64,000 nucleotides of DNA from Mycobacterium sp. ACS4331 (GCF_001667265.1 NZ_LZHW01000102.1:62001-126000); one strand, 5' to 3'; shown: positions 1 through 8,711, counted from the stretch's first letter. Notes: generated from the letters alone by a model not told the origin. Numbers and translations are program-made.

Positions 1-121
1 GCCTGAGACCGTGATCAACCGCATCCTGCAGACCGTGGCCCTGCCCCAGGTGAATGCTGTTCCGCAGCAGGGTCATTCGGTGCCCACCGGGGTCGGTGCC
101 GGGGCGGCCAACGGTCGGTGA
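1..121 (+). CDS. MoxR-family AAA ATPase, C-terminal end only
   Basis: Only the last 39 codons are inside the window, read in the frame beginning at base 2 and ending at TGA 119-121. The peptide contains VINRILQTVALPQVNAVP and then a Gly/Pro-rich tail. It is assigned to MoxR1 (Rv1479-like) mainly because the next two genes are the DUF58 and VWA proteins that accompany MoxR in mycobacteria. MoxR ATPases act as chaperone-like factors for metal or cofactor insertion and envelope stress. Its stop overlaps the GTG of the next gene (GTGA), which indicates translational coupling. Confidence 0.7.
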   Translation, partial: PETVINRILQTVALPQVNAVPQQGHSVPTGVGAGAANGR

Positions 122-1062
122 GCGAGCGAAAGCCCGTCCATCCGCCGTCCTTCGGGCGCGGCGAGATCGGCGATCCGAAACTCTCGGCGGCGCTGCGCAC
201 GCTCGAGCTCACCGTCAAGCGCAAGCTCGACGGTGTGCTGCACGGTGACCACCTCGGTCTGATTCCGGGCCCGGGATCGGAACCGGGGGAGTCGCGGCTC
301 TACCAGCCCGGTGACGACGTGCGCCGGATGGACTGGTCGGTGACCGCGCGAACCACGCATCCGCACGTGCGGCAGATGATCGCCGACCGGGAGCTGGAGA
401 CCTGGCTCGTGGTCGACATGTCGGCCAGCCTCGACTTCGGCACCACCGGGTGCGAGAAGCGCGACCTGGCGGTCGCCGCGGCCGCGGCGATCACCTACCT
501 CAACAGCGGCGGTGGGAACCGGCTCGGCGCGGTGATCTCCAACGGCGACAAGATGGTTCGGGTTCCGGCTCTGTCCGGACGGATGCACGAACAGACCCTG
601 CTGCGCACCATCGCGACCATGCCCCGGGCACCGCAGGGTGTCCGCGGAGATCTCGCGGCGGCCATCGACGCGCTTCGGCGGCCCGAGCGCCGCCGCGGGA
701 TGGCGGTGGTGATCAGCGACTTCCTGGGGCCGATCAACTGGATGCGCCCCCTGCGGGCGATCGCCGCGCGGCACGAGGTGCTCGGCATCGAGGTGCTCGA
801 TCCGCGTGACGTCGAACTGCCCGACGTCGGCGATGTGATCCTGCAGGACACCGAATCCGGTGTGACACGCGAGTTCACGATCGACGAGCGCCTGCGCGAC
901 GACTTCGAACGCGCCGCGGCCGCGCACCGGCAGGAGGTCGCCCGCACGCTGCGCCGTTGCGGCGCACCGCTGTTGACTCTGCGCACGGACCGCGACTGGA
1001 TCGCCGACATCGTGCGGTTCGTCGCCTCGCGGCGCCGCGGTGCCCTGGCCGGACAGCAGTGA
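118..1062 (+). CDS. DUF58 domain protein (Rv1480-like)
   Basis: A 314-aa soluble protein with a central DUF58 block, including the stretch around residues 55-75 with YQPGDDVRRMDW, which is typical of the family. A degenerate VWA-like fold follows, with VVDMSASLDFG near residue 100. DUF58 proteins partner MoxR ATPases and Bat-type VWA proteins at the membrane; the exact biochemical role is not established. The GTG start overlaps the moxR stop by 4 nt, and the VWA gene follows 46 nt later, so moxR-DUF58-VWA is probably one transcript. The order matches M. tuberculosis Rv1479-Rv1481. Confidence 0.88.
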   Translation: MSERKPVHPPSFGRGEIGDPKLSAALRTLELTVKRKLDGVLHGDHLGLIPGPGSEPGESRLYQPGDDVRRMDWSVTARTTHPHVRQMIADRELETWLVVDMSASLDFGTTGCEKRDLAVAAAAAITYLNSGGGNRLGAVISNGDKMVRVPALSGRMHEQTLLRTIATMPRAPQGVRGDLAAAIDALRRPERRRGMAVVISDFLGPINWMRPLRAIAARHEVLGIEVLDPRDVELPDVGDVILQDTESGVTREFTIDERLRDDFERAAAAHRQEVARTLRRCGAPLLTLRTDRDWIADIVRFVASRRRGALAGQQ

Positions 1063-1108
1063 GGTGGCGGGGCCACACCACAGCCATGAGAAAGAAGACT
1101 GAGCGTTT

Positions 1109-2116
1109 ATGACCCTGCCGCTGCTCGGGCCGATGTCGTTGACCGGGTTCTCTCACCCCTGGTTCTTCCTGTTCTTCTTCGTGGTGCTCGGACTGGTCGC
1201 GCTCTACGTCGTGGTGCAGTTGGCCCGCGAGAAGCGTGTGCTGCGGTTCGCCAACATGGAACTGCTCGAGACGGTCGCCCCCAAGCGGCCGACCCGGTGG
1301 CGCCACCTGCCCGCGATCCTGATGGTGGCGTCGATGGTGCTGTTCACCATCGCCATGGCCGGCCCCACCAACGACGTCCGGATTCCGCGGAACCGCGCCG
1401 TGGTCATGCTCGTGATCGACGTCTCGCAGTCGATGCGCGCCACCGACGTCGCACCCAGCCGGCTCGCGGCCGCGCAGGAGGCGGCCAAGCAGTTCGCCGA
1501 TCAGTTGACGCCCGGCATCAACCTGGGCCTGATCGCCTACGCGGGAACCGCGACCGTCCTGGTGTCGCCGACCACCAACCGCGAGTCCACCAAGAGCGCG
1601 ATCGACAAGCTTCAGTTGGCCGATCGCACGGCCACGGGTGAGGCGATCTTCACGGCACTGCAGTCCATCGCCACGGTCGGGGCGGTGATCGGTGGTGGTG
1701 ACGAACCGCCGCCCGCCCGCATCGTGCTGATGTCGGACGGCAAGGAGACGGTGCCGTCCAACCCGGACAACCCCAAGGGAGCGTTCACCGCGGCGCGCAC
1801 GGCCAAGGACCAGGGAGTGCCGATCTCGACGGTGTCCTTCGGCACGCCGTACGGCTACGTCGAGATCAACGATCAGCGCCAGCCCGTGCCGGTCGATGAC
1901 GAGATGCTCAAGAAGATCGCGGACCTGTCCGGCGGCAACGCCTACACCGCCTCGAGCCTCGAGCAGCTCAAAGAGGTGTTCACCTCGCTGCAGGAGCAGA
2001 TCGGCTACGAGACCATCAAGGGCGACGCCAGTGTCGGGTGGCTGCGGCTCGGTGCCCTGATCCTGGCGGCGGCCGCGCTCGCCGCGCTGCTGATCAACCG
2101 CCGCCTGCCGGGCTGA
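1109..2116 (+). CDS. VWA-domain membrane protein (BatA-like, Rv1481-like)
   Basis: A 335-aa protein with a hydrophobic N-terminal segment (about residues 14-35), a second one (about 68-88), a VWA domain, and a C-terminal helix (about 309-328) followed by NRRLPG. The MIDAS motif DxSxS is intact: Asp104, Ser106 and Ser108 in VIDVSQSM. The overall sequence closely follows Rv1481 as I recall it, including the FANMELLE and IAMAGPT blocks. It is expected to be membrane-anchored with its metal-binding VWA face engaging MoxR/DUF58 partners. It ends 15 bases before the fold-back element that separates it from fabG1. Confidence 0.92.
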   Translation: MTLPLLGPMSLTGFSHPWFFLFFFVVLGLVALYVVVQLAREKRVLRFANMELLETVAPKRPTRWRHLPAILMVASMVLFTIAMAGPTNDVRIPRNRAVVMLVIDVSQSMRATDVAPSRLAAAQEAAKQFADQLTPGINLGLIAYAGTATVLVSPTTNRESTKSAIDKLQLADRTATGEAIFTALQSIATVGAVIGGGDEPPPARIVLMSDGKETVPSNPDNPKGAFTAARTAKDQGVPISTVSFGTPYGYVEINDQRQPVPVDDEMLKKIADLSGGNAYTASSLEQLKEVFTSLQEQIGYETIKGDASVGWLRLGALILAAAALAALLINRRLPG

Positions 2117-2130
2117 CCCGCTTCCACCTC

Positions 2131-2192
2131 CGCGAGCAGACGCAGACTCGCACTCTTTCGCCCACGCGGGGGCGATTTTGTGTCTGCTCGCG
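2131..2192. repeat. Fold-back element between VWA gene and fabG1
   Basis: The outer arms CGCGAGCAGACGCA (2131-2144) and TGTGTCTGCTCGCG (2179-2192) are complementary at 13 of 14 positions. Inside lies a second stem, TCGCCC (2159-2164) with GGGCGA (2170-2175). The structure could terminate the upstream operon in RNA, or act as an intergenic fold-back repeat; no second copy was seen in this window. Its right arm ends 3 nt before the fabG1 promoter motif, so it may also influence fabG1 transcription. Confidence 0.6.
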
Positions 2193-2194
2193 CC

Positions 2195-2208
2195 GAAACG
2201 ATAGGTTG
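2195..2208 (+). promoter_or_regulatory. fabG1-inhA promoter core
   Basis: The sequence GAAACGATAGGTTG lies immediately before the fabG1 ATG and matches the M. tuberculosis fabG1 promoter core (GAGACGATAGGTTG). In that species C-15T and T-8 substitutions raise inhA expression and cause isoniazid/ethionamide resistance. The base equivalent to C-15 is C2199 and that equivalent to T-8 is T2206; both are wild type. In this species the ATG lies one base further downstream. Confidence 0.8.
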
Positions 2209-2214
2209 ACGACC

Positions 2215-2979
2215 ATGACCGACACCCAGACCACCGGGGCCGAGGCGGCTCCGAGCGCAGGCAAGCCGGCTTTCGTCTCCCGTTCCGTCCTGGTGACGGG
2301 CGGAAACCGGGGCATCGGCCTGGCCATCGCGCGGCGCCTGGCGGCCGACGGGCACAAGGTCGCCGTCACGCACCGCGGGTCCGGTGCCCCCGAGGGCCTG
2401 TTCGGGGTCGTGTGCGATGTCACCGACAACGCCGCGGTGGACCGCGCCTTCAAAGAGGTCGAGGAGCACCAGGGTCCGGTGGAGGTGCTGGTGTCCAATG
2501 CCGGCATCTCCAAGGACGCCTTCCTCATGCGGATGACCGAGGACCGGTTCGAAGAGGTCATCAACGCCAACCTGACCGGCGCGTTCCGGGTGGCCCAGCG
2601 GGCGTCGCGCAGCATGCAGCGCAAGCGCTTCGGCCGGATCATCTTCATCGGGTCGGTGTCGGGGATGTGGGGCATCGGCAACCAGGCCAACTATGCGGCC
2701 GCCAAGGCCGGCCTGATCGGCATGGCGCGGTCCATCTCCCGGGAACTCTCGAAGGCCGGCGTCACCGCCAACGTGGTGGCCCCGGGATACATCGACACCG
2801 AGATGACGCGCGCGCTCGACGAGCGCATCCAAGAGGGTGCGCTGGAGTTCATCCCCGCCAAACGCGTGGGCACCGCCGAGGAGGTGGCCGGCGTGGTCAG
2901 CTTCCTGGCGTCGGAGGACGCCAGCTACATCGCCGGCGCGGTGATCCCGGTCGACGGCGGCATGGGCATGGGTCACTGA
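2215..2979 (+). CDS. fabG1: 3-oxoacyl-ACP reductase MabA
   Basis: An SDR-family beta-ketoacyl-ACP reductase of FAS-II, using NADPH to reduce the 3-oxoacyl-AcpM intermediates of mycolic acid elongation. It is 254 aa, about 7 longer than the M. tuberculosis protein at the N-terminus. The Rossmann motif TGGNRGIG is near residue 28. The catalytic set is Ser147, Tyr160 and Lys164 (YAAAK), equal to M. tuberculosis numbering plus 7. The start at ATG 2215 is chosen because it follows the conserved promoter; the reading frame continues upstream but the sequence there is the fold-back element. inhA follows after 49 nt and is co-transcribed in other mycobacteria. Confidence 0.97.
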   Translation: MTDTQTTGAEAAPSAGKPAFVSRSVLVTGGNRGIGLAIARRLAADGHKVAVTHRGSGAPEGLFGVVCDVTDNAAVDRAFKEVEEHQGPVEVLVSNAGISKDAFLMRMTEDRFEEVINANLTGAFRVAQRASRSMQRKRFGRIIFIGSVSGMWGIGNQANYAAAKAGLIGMARSISRELSKAGVTANVVAPGYIDTEMTRALDERIQEGALEFIPAKRVGTAEEVAGVVSFLASEDASYIAGAVIPVDGGMGMGH

Positions 2980-3028
2980 CCCAAAAGCTTTGGCTTATCC
3001 GAACATTCGCTTATAAGGAGTCAGCACA

Positions 3029-3838
3029 ATGGCAGGTCTGCTCGAGGGCAAGCGCATCCTCGTCACCGGCATCATCACGGACTCGTCCATCGCGTTCCAC
3101 ATCGCCAAGCAGGCGCAGGAGGCCGGCGCCGAACTGGTGCTGACCGGCTTCGACCGGCTCAAGCTGATCCAGCGCATCGCCGACCGGCTGCCCAAGCCCG
3201 CACCGCTGCTGGAACTCGACGTGCAGAACAACGAGCACCTCGACTCGCTGGCTGGGCGCATCACCGAGGCGATCGGCGAGGGCAACAAGCTCGACGGTGT
3301 CGTGCACTCGATCGGGTTCATGCCGCAGACCGGCATGGGTGTCAACCCGTTCTTCGACGCTCCGTACGAGGACGTCGCCAAGGGCATCCACATCTCGGCG
3401 TACTCCTACGCCTCGTTGGCCAAGGCCACGCTGCCGGTGATGAACTCCGGCGGCAGCATCGTCGGTATGGACTTCGACCCGACCCGCGCGATGCCCGCCT
3501 ACAACTGGATGACGGTGGCCAAGAGCGCACTGGAGTCGGTCAACCGGTTCGTCGCCCGTGAGGCCGGCCCGTTCGGGGTCCGCTCGAACCTCGTGGCCGC
3601 GGGCCCCATCAGGACGCTCGCGATGAGCGCGATCGTCGGCGGTGCACTGGGTGCCGAGGCGGGCGACCAGATGCGCCTCCTCGAGGAGGGCTGGGATCAG
3701 CGCGCACCCGTCGGCTGGAACATGAAGGACCCGACCCCGGTCGCCAAGACCGTGTGCGCCCTGCTGTCGGACTGGCTGCCCGCGACCACCGGCACCATCA
3801 TCTACGCCGACGGCGGCGCCAGCACCCAGCTTCTCTAG
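3029..3838 (+). CDS. inhA: NADH-dependent enoyl-ACP reductase InhA
   Basis: Catalyses the last step of each FAS-II cycle, reducing trans-2-enoyl-AcpM; it is the target of activated isoniazid. It is 269 aa, the same length as the M. tuberculosis enzyme with no indels, so numbering carries over. Ile21 and Ser94 (NADH site; sites of resistance substitutions) and catalytic Tyr158 with Lys165 are all wild type. The start is supported by AAGGAG (3016-3021) 7 nt upstream of ATG. hemH begins 8 nt after the stop, continuing the fabG1-inhA-hemH operon. Confidence 0.98.
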   Translation: MAGLLEGKRILVTGIITDSSIAFHIAKQAQEAGAELVLTGFDRLKLIQRIADRLPKPAPLLELDVQNNEHLDSLAGRITEAIGEGNKLDGVVHSIGFMPQTGMGVNPFFDAPYEDVAKGIHISAYSYASLAKATLPVMNSGGSIVGMDFDPTRAMPAYNWMTVAKSALESVNRFVAREAGPFGVRSNLVAAGPIRTLAMSAIVGGALGAEAGDQMRLLEEGWDQRAPVGWNMKDPTPVAKTVCALLSDWLPATTGTIIYADGGASTQLL

Positions 3839-3846
3839 CGCGCGGT

Positions 3847-4902
3847 ATGGAATTCGACGCGATTCTCCTGCTGTCCTTCGGCGGACCCGAAGGGCCCGAA
3901 CAGGTTCGGCCGTTCCTGGAGAACGTGACGCGAGGTCGCAACATCCCGCCGGAGCGCCTCGACGACGTCGCCGAGCACTACCTGCACTTCGGCGGGGTGT
4001 CACCGATCAACGGCATCAACCGCGCCCTGATCGAACAGCTGCGCACCGTGACCGATCTGCCGATCTACTTCGGCAACCGGAACTGGGAGCCCTACGTCGA
4101 GGACACCGTCGCCGCGATGCGCGACGACGGCGTCACGCGGGCCGCGGTGTTCGTGACGTCGGCCTGGGGCGGCTACTCCGGATGCACGCAGTACGTCGAG
4201 GACATTGCCCGGGCGCGCCGGGCGGCCGGCGACGGTGCGCCCGAGCTGGTCAAACTGCGGCAGTACTTCGACCATCCGCTGTTGGTCGAGATGTTCGCCG
4301 ACGCCATCGCCGAAGCGCGCCAGACGCTTCCAGAACACCTGCGGGAGTCCGCACGCCTGGTGTTCACGGCGCACTCCATCCCGATCGCGGCCGACGACGC
4401 GCGAGGCCCCCGCCTCTACAGTCGGCAGGTCCGCTGTGCGACCGAGTTGGTGGCCGCGGCAGCGGGATACACCGATTACGACCAGGTTTGGCAGTCGCGG
4501 TCGGGACCGCCGCACATCCCGTGGCTGGAGCCCGACATCGGCGATCATGTCGCGGCCCTGGCGGAGCAGGGCACCCAGGCGATCATCATCTGCCCGATCG
4601 GCTTCGTCGCCGACCACATCGAGGTGGTGTGGGACCTCGACAGCGAAGTGGCCGAGCAGGCCCGTGAACTCGGTGTGGCGCTGGCCCGCGCGACGACGCC
4701 CAACGACGACGTCCGGTACGCGCGGCTGGCCGCCGAACTCATCGACGAACTGCGTACCGGAGCCCCGCCACGGCGCGTGCCGCACACCGATTCCGTTGCG
4801 GGCTGCGGGATCAGCGTCGACGGTGCACCCTGCGAACCGCCGCACTGCGTGGCGGTCGGCGGTGCGGCTAGGCCTGCCAGGCCGAGTACAGAATCGCGGT
4901 GA
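3847..4902 (+). CDS. hemH: Ferrochelatase (coproporphyrin type)
   Basis: Inserts Fe2+ into the porphyrin ring. In Actinobacteria the substrate is coproporphyrin III rather than protoporphyrin IX (established for the CpfC/HemH group). It is 351 aa and begins MEFDAILLLSFGGPEG. The family motifs FTAHSIP (metal-binding His) and ICPIGFVADHIEV are intact. Three C-terminal cysteines (residues about 320, 329, 334) fit the [2Fe-2S] cluster found in mycobacterial ferrochelatases; which internal cysteine is the fourth ligand is not clear. ATG 3847 is 8 nt after inhA. The tail overlaps the convergent gene by 35 bp. Confidence 0.95.
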   Translation: MEFDAILLLSFGGPEGPEQVRPFLENVTRGRNIPPERLDDVAEHYLHFGGVSPINGINRALIEQLRTVTDLPIYFGNRNWEPYVEDTVAAMRDDGVTRAAVFVTSAWGGYSGCTQYVEDIARARRAAGDGAPELVKLRQYFDHPLLVEMFADAIAEARQTLPEHLRESARLVFTAHSIPIAADDARGPRLYSRQVRCATELVAAAAGYTDYDQVWQSRSGPPHIPWLEPDIGDHVAALAEQGTQAIIICPIGFVADHIEVVWDLDSEVAEQARELGVALARATTPNDDVRYARLAAELIDELRTGAPPRRVPHTDSVAGCGISVDGAPCEPPHCVAVGGAARPARPSTESR

Positions 4903-5731
4903 CGGCGGCCAGTCGGGCCTCGCGCACCACGCCGGCCAAGGGCCGCAGCGCATCTGAGGCAAGCTGAATCTCCGACGATGAATTCGCCGCGATCGGCATC
5001 AGCCCCGAACTGACCGTGATGATGGCGTCGACGTGCGCGGCGTTCTCCAGGACTCGCAGCGCGCGGCTCGGCGCGTGGTCGGGGGCCCGGTGCACGCCTG
5101 CCGCTGCCAGGACCTGCTCGACCATGCCACGCGGATCCTCGACGTCGACGCCCGATCCACCGGCCCGCAACGTGGTCAGTGCGTCGGCGGCCGCACGCAC
5201 CGCGGAACGCAGCGCGAGTTCGGCCCCGCCGAGGTCGGGGTGTTCGGCCACGGGTGCCGAGGGCAGCGAGTATGCGGTCCAGGTCAGCAGGGGTGGATCA
5301 AGGTCGGCCTCGCCGTCGCGCAGCTCGAGTGGGTCACCGCCGAACTCGAATTCGGGTACGAGTCCGATCGGTGCGCCGCGATCCGCCGCGATCACGACGG
5401 CCTCGCCGGCGGACATCGCGTCGCGCGCGAAGGTGCTGCCGGCGGGCAGGCCACGCACGTCTCCGGGAACCGGAAGCGCAAGCGACAGCACCGGCCCCTC
5501 GGTCCGACGGGCGCCCGCGGCCGCGCGCACGGTCTGCAGCAGAGACACTGCCGTGGCGTTGTCGACGTCCGGCCACGGCAGACCGGTGACCCGCGCCGCC
5601 TCGGCGTCATAGGCGGCCACCGAATGCGTTGGCGCCCACAGTGACAACGCGTCGAGGACGTCGTCGGGCGCGGCCCGGCCGGCCAGCCAGGCATTGACCC
5701 ACAACGTCAGCGACACACTCGGACACCACAT
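4868..5731 (-). CDS. Conserved hypothetical protein (Rv1486c-like)
   Basis: A 287-aa protein of unknown function at the position of Rv1486c. The chosen start is ATG at 5731 (MWCPSVSLTLWVNAWLAG); the frame is open 25 codons further but that extension is Arg/Pro-rich and non-conserved in character. No transmembrane helix, catalytic motif or known domain is evident; the sequence is Ala/Asp-rich and acidic. A -10-like TACACT lies 10 nt before the start. It runs convergent to hemH (35-bp overlap) and divergent from the NfeD gene. Confidence 0.85.
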   Translation of the reverse strand: MWCPSVSLTLWVNAWLAGRAAPDDVLDALSLWAPTHSVAAYDAEAARVTGLPWPDVDNATAVSLLQTVRAAAGARRTEGPVLSLALPVPGDVRGLPAGSTFARDAMSAGEAVVIAADRGAPIGLVPEFEFGGDPLELRDGEADLDPPLLTWTAYSLPSAPVAEHPDLGGAELALRSAVRAAADALTTLRAGGSGVDVEDPRGMVEQVLAAAGVHRAPDHAPSRALRVLENAAHVDAIITVSSGLMPIAANSSSEIQLASDALRPLAGVVREARLAAVTAILYSAWQA

Positions 5732-5810
5732 GATGTTCGAGAGTGTAATGGCTGGCCGTGCACGTGGCGCGCGGGCTTGAAAGGGACCTCGCAATGACTG
5801 CGACACGGGC

Positions 5811-5816
5811 TATCCT
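5811..5816 (+). promoter_or_regulatory. -10 box, leaderless NfeD gene
   Basis: TATCCT (TAnnnT) ends exactly 6 nt before ATG 5823, so transcription would start at or next to the A of the start codon. No Shine-Dalgarno sequence is present between box and start. Confidence 0.6.
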
Positions 5817-5822
5817 GGCGCT

Positions 5823-6257
5823 ATGCCCGCAGCCCTGATCTGGCTCATCGCAGCTCTCGGGTTGGCCGGTGCCGAGGTGCTGACCGGCGATCTCTTCCTG
5901 CTGATGCTCGGCGGAGGAGCGCTGGCCGCGGCGGGCACGAGCGCACTCTTCGGCTGGCCGGTCTGGGCCGACGGCGCGGTGTTCCTCATCGTCTCGGTAC
6001 TGCTGCTGGTGTTGGTGCGGCCCGCCCTGCGGCGGCGCCTGCAGCCCGGGCACGCGGCGGAGACCGGAATCGAGGCGCTCGAGGGCAAGTCGGCGCTCGT
6101 GCTCGATCAGATCACTGCCCATCAGGGCCAGGTCAAGCTTGAGGGCGAGGTCTGGACCGCGCGCCCGCTCAACGGCGGTGACGTCTACAAACCGGGTGAC
6201 CAGGTCACGGTGATGCGCATCGACGGCGCCACCGCGGTGGTCTGGAAGTCCGACTAG
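5823..6257 (+). CDS. NfeD-family membrane protein (Rv1487-like)
   Basis: A 144-aa protein with two or three N-terminal hydrophobic segments (residues about 3-25, 28-44 and 48-66) and a C-terminal soluble OB-fold-like domain containing GKSALVLDQI and GDVYKPGDQVTVMRIDG, typical of NfeD C-terminal domains. NfeD proteins pair with stomatin/SPFH proteins, and the next gene (12 nt downstream) is exactly such a protein. The pair probably forms a membrane microdomain or quality-control complex. The promoter geometry suggests a leaderless mRNA. Confidence 0.9.
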   Translation: MPAALIWLIAALGLAGAEVLTGDLFLLMLGGGALAAAGTSALFGWPVWADGAVFLIVSVLLLVLVRPALRRRLQPGHAAETGIEALEGKSALVLDQITAHQGQVKLEGEVWTARPLNGGDVYKPGDQVTVMRIDGATAVVWKSD

Positions 6258-6269
6258 AAGGGGGTTCGC

Positions 6270-7463
6270 ATGGACGGTGCCATTGCCGGACTGGTGCTGC
6301 TGGCGGTGCTGGTCATTCTGGCGATCATCATCGTGGCCAAATCCGTGGCGCTGATCCCGCAGGCCGAGGCCGCGGTGATAGAACGCCTGGGCAGATACAG
6401 CCGCACGGTCAGCGGCCAGCTGACGCTGCTGGTGCCGTTCATCGACCGCATCAGGGCCCGGGTCGATCTGCGTGAGCGGGTGGTGTCCTTCCCGCCGCAA
6501 CCCGTCATCACCGAGGACAACCTCACCCTGCACATCGACACCGTGGTGTATTTCCAGGTGACCAACCCGCAGGCCGCGGTGTACGCGATCAGCAACTACA
6601 TCGTCGGCGTCGAGCAGCTGACCACCACCACGCTGCGCAACGTCGTCGGCGGGATGACCCTCGAGCAGACGCTGACCTCGCGCGATTCGATCAACGCGCA
6701 GCTTCGTGGCGTGCTCGACGAGGCCACCGGCAAGTGGGGGCTGCGGGTGGCTCGAGTAGAGCTCAAGGCCATCGATCCGCCGCCGTCGATCCAGGAGTCG
6801 ATGGAGAAGCAGATGAAGGCCGACCGCGAGAAGCGGGCCATGATCCTGACCGCCGAGGGTGTCCGCGAGTCGTCGATCAAACAGGCCGAGGGACAGAAGC
6901 AGTCCCAGATCCTGGCCGCCGAGGGCGCCAAGCAGGCCGCGATCCTGGCCGCCGAAGCCGACCGGCAGTCGCGCATGCTGCGCGCCCAGGGTGAACGCGC
7001 CGCGCAGTACCTGCAGGCGCAAGGCCAGGCCAAGGCCATCGAGAAGACCTTCGCCGCGATCAAGGCCGGCCGTCCCACCCCGGAACTGCTGGCCTACCAG
7101 TACCTGCAGACCCTGCCGCTGATGGCCAAGGGCGAGGCCAACAAGGTCTGGGTGGTGCCCAGCGACTTCGGTTCGGCGCTGCAGGGCTTCACGAAACTGC
7201 TCGGCGCACCGGGGGAGGACGGCGTGTTCCGCTACACGCCGTCGCCGGTCGAGCCCGAGACGGCGCCGGTGGACGACTCCGACGAGGTCGCGGACTGGTT
7301 CGACACCAAGACCGATCCGGCGATCGCTCAGGCGGTGGCGAAGGCGGAGGCCGACGCCCGCGAGACCCCTGAACAGACTCCTGGCGCGGCGCTTCCGGGG
7401 CCGGGCTTCCCCCAGGCGTCCTCGCTGCCGCCCGCGGGAGCGCATCACAGGGCGCAGCAGTGA
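6270..7463 (+). CDS. SPFH/band 7 stomatin-like protein (Rv1488-like)
   Basis: A 397-aa protein with an N-terminal membrane segment (about residues 5-25), then an SPFH domain starting QAEAAVIERLGRYSRTVSGQ, and a long Ala/Glu/Gln-rich helical stretch (about 180-255) likely to form a coiled coil for oligomerisation. The C-terminal 90 residues are acidic and Pro-rich and look disordered. It is expected to work with the upstream NfeD protein as a membrane scaffold. Its TGA overlaps the GTG of the DoxX-like gene (GTGA). Confidence 0.92.
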   Translation: MDGAIAGLVLLAVLVILAIIIVAKSVALIPQAEAAVIERLGRYSRTVSGQLTLLVPFIDRIRARVDLRERVVSFPPQPVITEDNLTLHIDTVVYFQVTNPQAAVYAISNYIVGVEQLTTTTLRNVVGGMTLEQTLTSRDSINAQLRGVLDEATGKWGLRVARVELKAIDPPPSIQESMEKQMKADREKRAMILTAEGVRESSIKQAEGQKQSQILAAEGAKQAAILAAEADRQSRMLRAQGERAAQYLQAQGQAKAIEKTFAAIKAGRPTPELLAYQYLQTLPLMAKGEANKVWVVPSDFGSALQGFTKLLGAPGEDGVFRYTPSPVEPETAPVDDSDEVADWFDTKTDPAIAQAVAKAEADARETPEQTPGAALPGPGFPQASSLPPAGAHHRAQQ

Positions 7464-7819
7464 GCGCGCTCACCTCGCCGAAGACGTATGGAGTGCTGGC
7501 CGCGGTCCAGGCCGCCGACGCGGTCGCGTGTGCGATCCCGCTTGCGGCCATCACCAAAGCACTCGACGACGTCGGGTTGCCGCAGAAGTACCGGCCGATC
7601 ATCCCGGTCGTGAAGGCGGCCTCCGCCATCGGACTGGCAGCCGTCGGGCGTTACCCGGCGCTGGCACGGCTGACCACGTTCATGCTCACCATCTACTTCA
7701 CCCTGGCGGTCGGCTCCCACCTGCGTGCCAAGGACTACAGCCCGGGACTGGTCGCGGCCTCGTCGTTCCTCGCGCTGTTCTCGACGCTGACGGTCAGGGG
7801 ACCCGACACCCGTCGGTGA
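7460..7819 (+). CDS. DoxX-like small membrane protein (Rv1489-like position)
   Basis: A 119-aa hydrophobic protein with about four predicted helices and the family-like stretch ITKALDDVGLPQKYRPIIPV followed by alanine-rich helices. DoxX-like proteins are integral membrane proteins of mostly unknown biochemical role, some tied to redox homeostasis. The GTG start overlaps the upstream stop by 4 nt, so it is probably translated together with NfeD and SPFH. Family assignment is by pattern of length and helices, so is moderate. Confidence 0.75.
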   Translation: MSALTSPKTYGVLAAVQAADAVACAIPLAAITKALDDVGLPQKYRPIIPVVKAASAIGLAAVGRYPALARLTTFMLTIYFTLAVGSHLRAKDYSPGLVAASSFLALFSTLTVRGPDTRR

Positions 7820-7850
7820 GGCGTGCCCGCCCGCCGAACCGGAGGTGGAC

Positions 7851-8711
7851 ATGAAGTTGGCCGACATGCCCCGGCCGGTTGGTTACGTCCTCGGTGGTGG
7901 CGGCAGTCTCGGTGCGATCCAGGTCGGCATGCTTCAAGCACTCAGCGAACGCGACATCGTCCCCGACCTTGTCGCGGGCACCTCCGTGGGTTCGCTCAAC
8001 GGTGCCGTCGTCGCCGTCGACCCGAAGGGCGCCGCCAACCGCCTGTCGCACGTGTGGGCGCGGGTGAAGGGTGCCCAGGTCTTCCCAGGCAGTCTGCTGG
8101 CCCAGGCGCTCACGCTGCAGCGCACCAGGACTCACCTGTTTCCCAACAGCGGGCTGTCCGAGATGATCACCGACTTCATCGGCGAGTCCGCCACCTTCGC
8201 CGACCTTGCCCTGCCGCTCGCCGCCGTCACCATGGACGTCGCGACCGCACAACCGCATCCGGTGCGGCAGGGCCCCCTGCTGCCGGCCCTGCTGGCCAGC
8301 GCCGCGATTCCGGGCATCTTCCCTGCGGTCGTGCATGACGGCCTGAGCCTCTATGACGGCGGTCTGGTCGCCAACGTCCCGATCCGGCAGGCCGTCGCGA
8401 TGGGGGCGCGGTCCGTGGTGGTGCTGGACTGCAACTTCCCAGGTCAGATGCCGGCGGCGCCCACCAACATCGCCGAGGTGCTGATGTACACGCTGATGGT
8501 GACGATGCGGTCCCAGACCGTGATCGAGACGCCGCTGGTGGCCGCCACGCTGCCGGTGGTGTACCTGCCCGGCCCCGCGCCTCGGCCGGTGTCGCCATTG
8601 GACTTCACCCACACCGCCGAACTCATCGAGGCGTCCTACGAGGCGGCGCGGTCGTTCCTGGATGCCCTCGACATCACCGGACCGGGTTTGTACGGGTCGC
8701 CATCCGGCTGA
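7851..8711 (+). CDS. Patatin-like phospholipase
   Basis: A 286-aa RssA-type patatin hydrolase. The oxyanion glycine loop GGGGSLGA (residues 15-22), nucleophile elbow GTSVG (Ser45) and catalytic aspartate in YDGG (Asp169) are all intact, so it should be an active Ser-Asp dyad acyl hydrolase acting on lipid esters. ATG 7851 is preferred over GTG 7845 because GGAGG (7841-7845) is then 5 nt upstream. The 3' end overlaps the convergent TVP38 gene by 76 bp. Physiological substrate unknown. Confidence 0.9.
   Translation: MKLADMPRPVGYVLGGGGSLGAIQVGMLQALSERDIVPDLVAGTSVGSLNGAVVAVDPKGAANRLSHVWARVKGAQVFPGSLLAQALTLQRTRTHLFPNSGLSEMITDFIGESATFADLALPLAAVTMDVATAQPHPVRQGPLLPALLASAAIPGIFPAVVHDGLSLYDGGLVANVPIRQAVAMGARSVVVLDCNFPGQMPAAPTNIAEVLMYTLMVTMRSQTVIETPLVAATLPVVYLPGPAPRPVSPLDFTHTAELIEASYEAARSFLDALDITGPGLYGSPSG

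Noticed and set aside
2199..2206. Possible isoniazid-resistance promoter mutation
   Set aside because: The bases equivalent to C-15 and T-8 are wild type.
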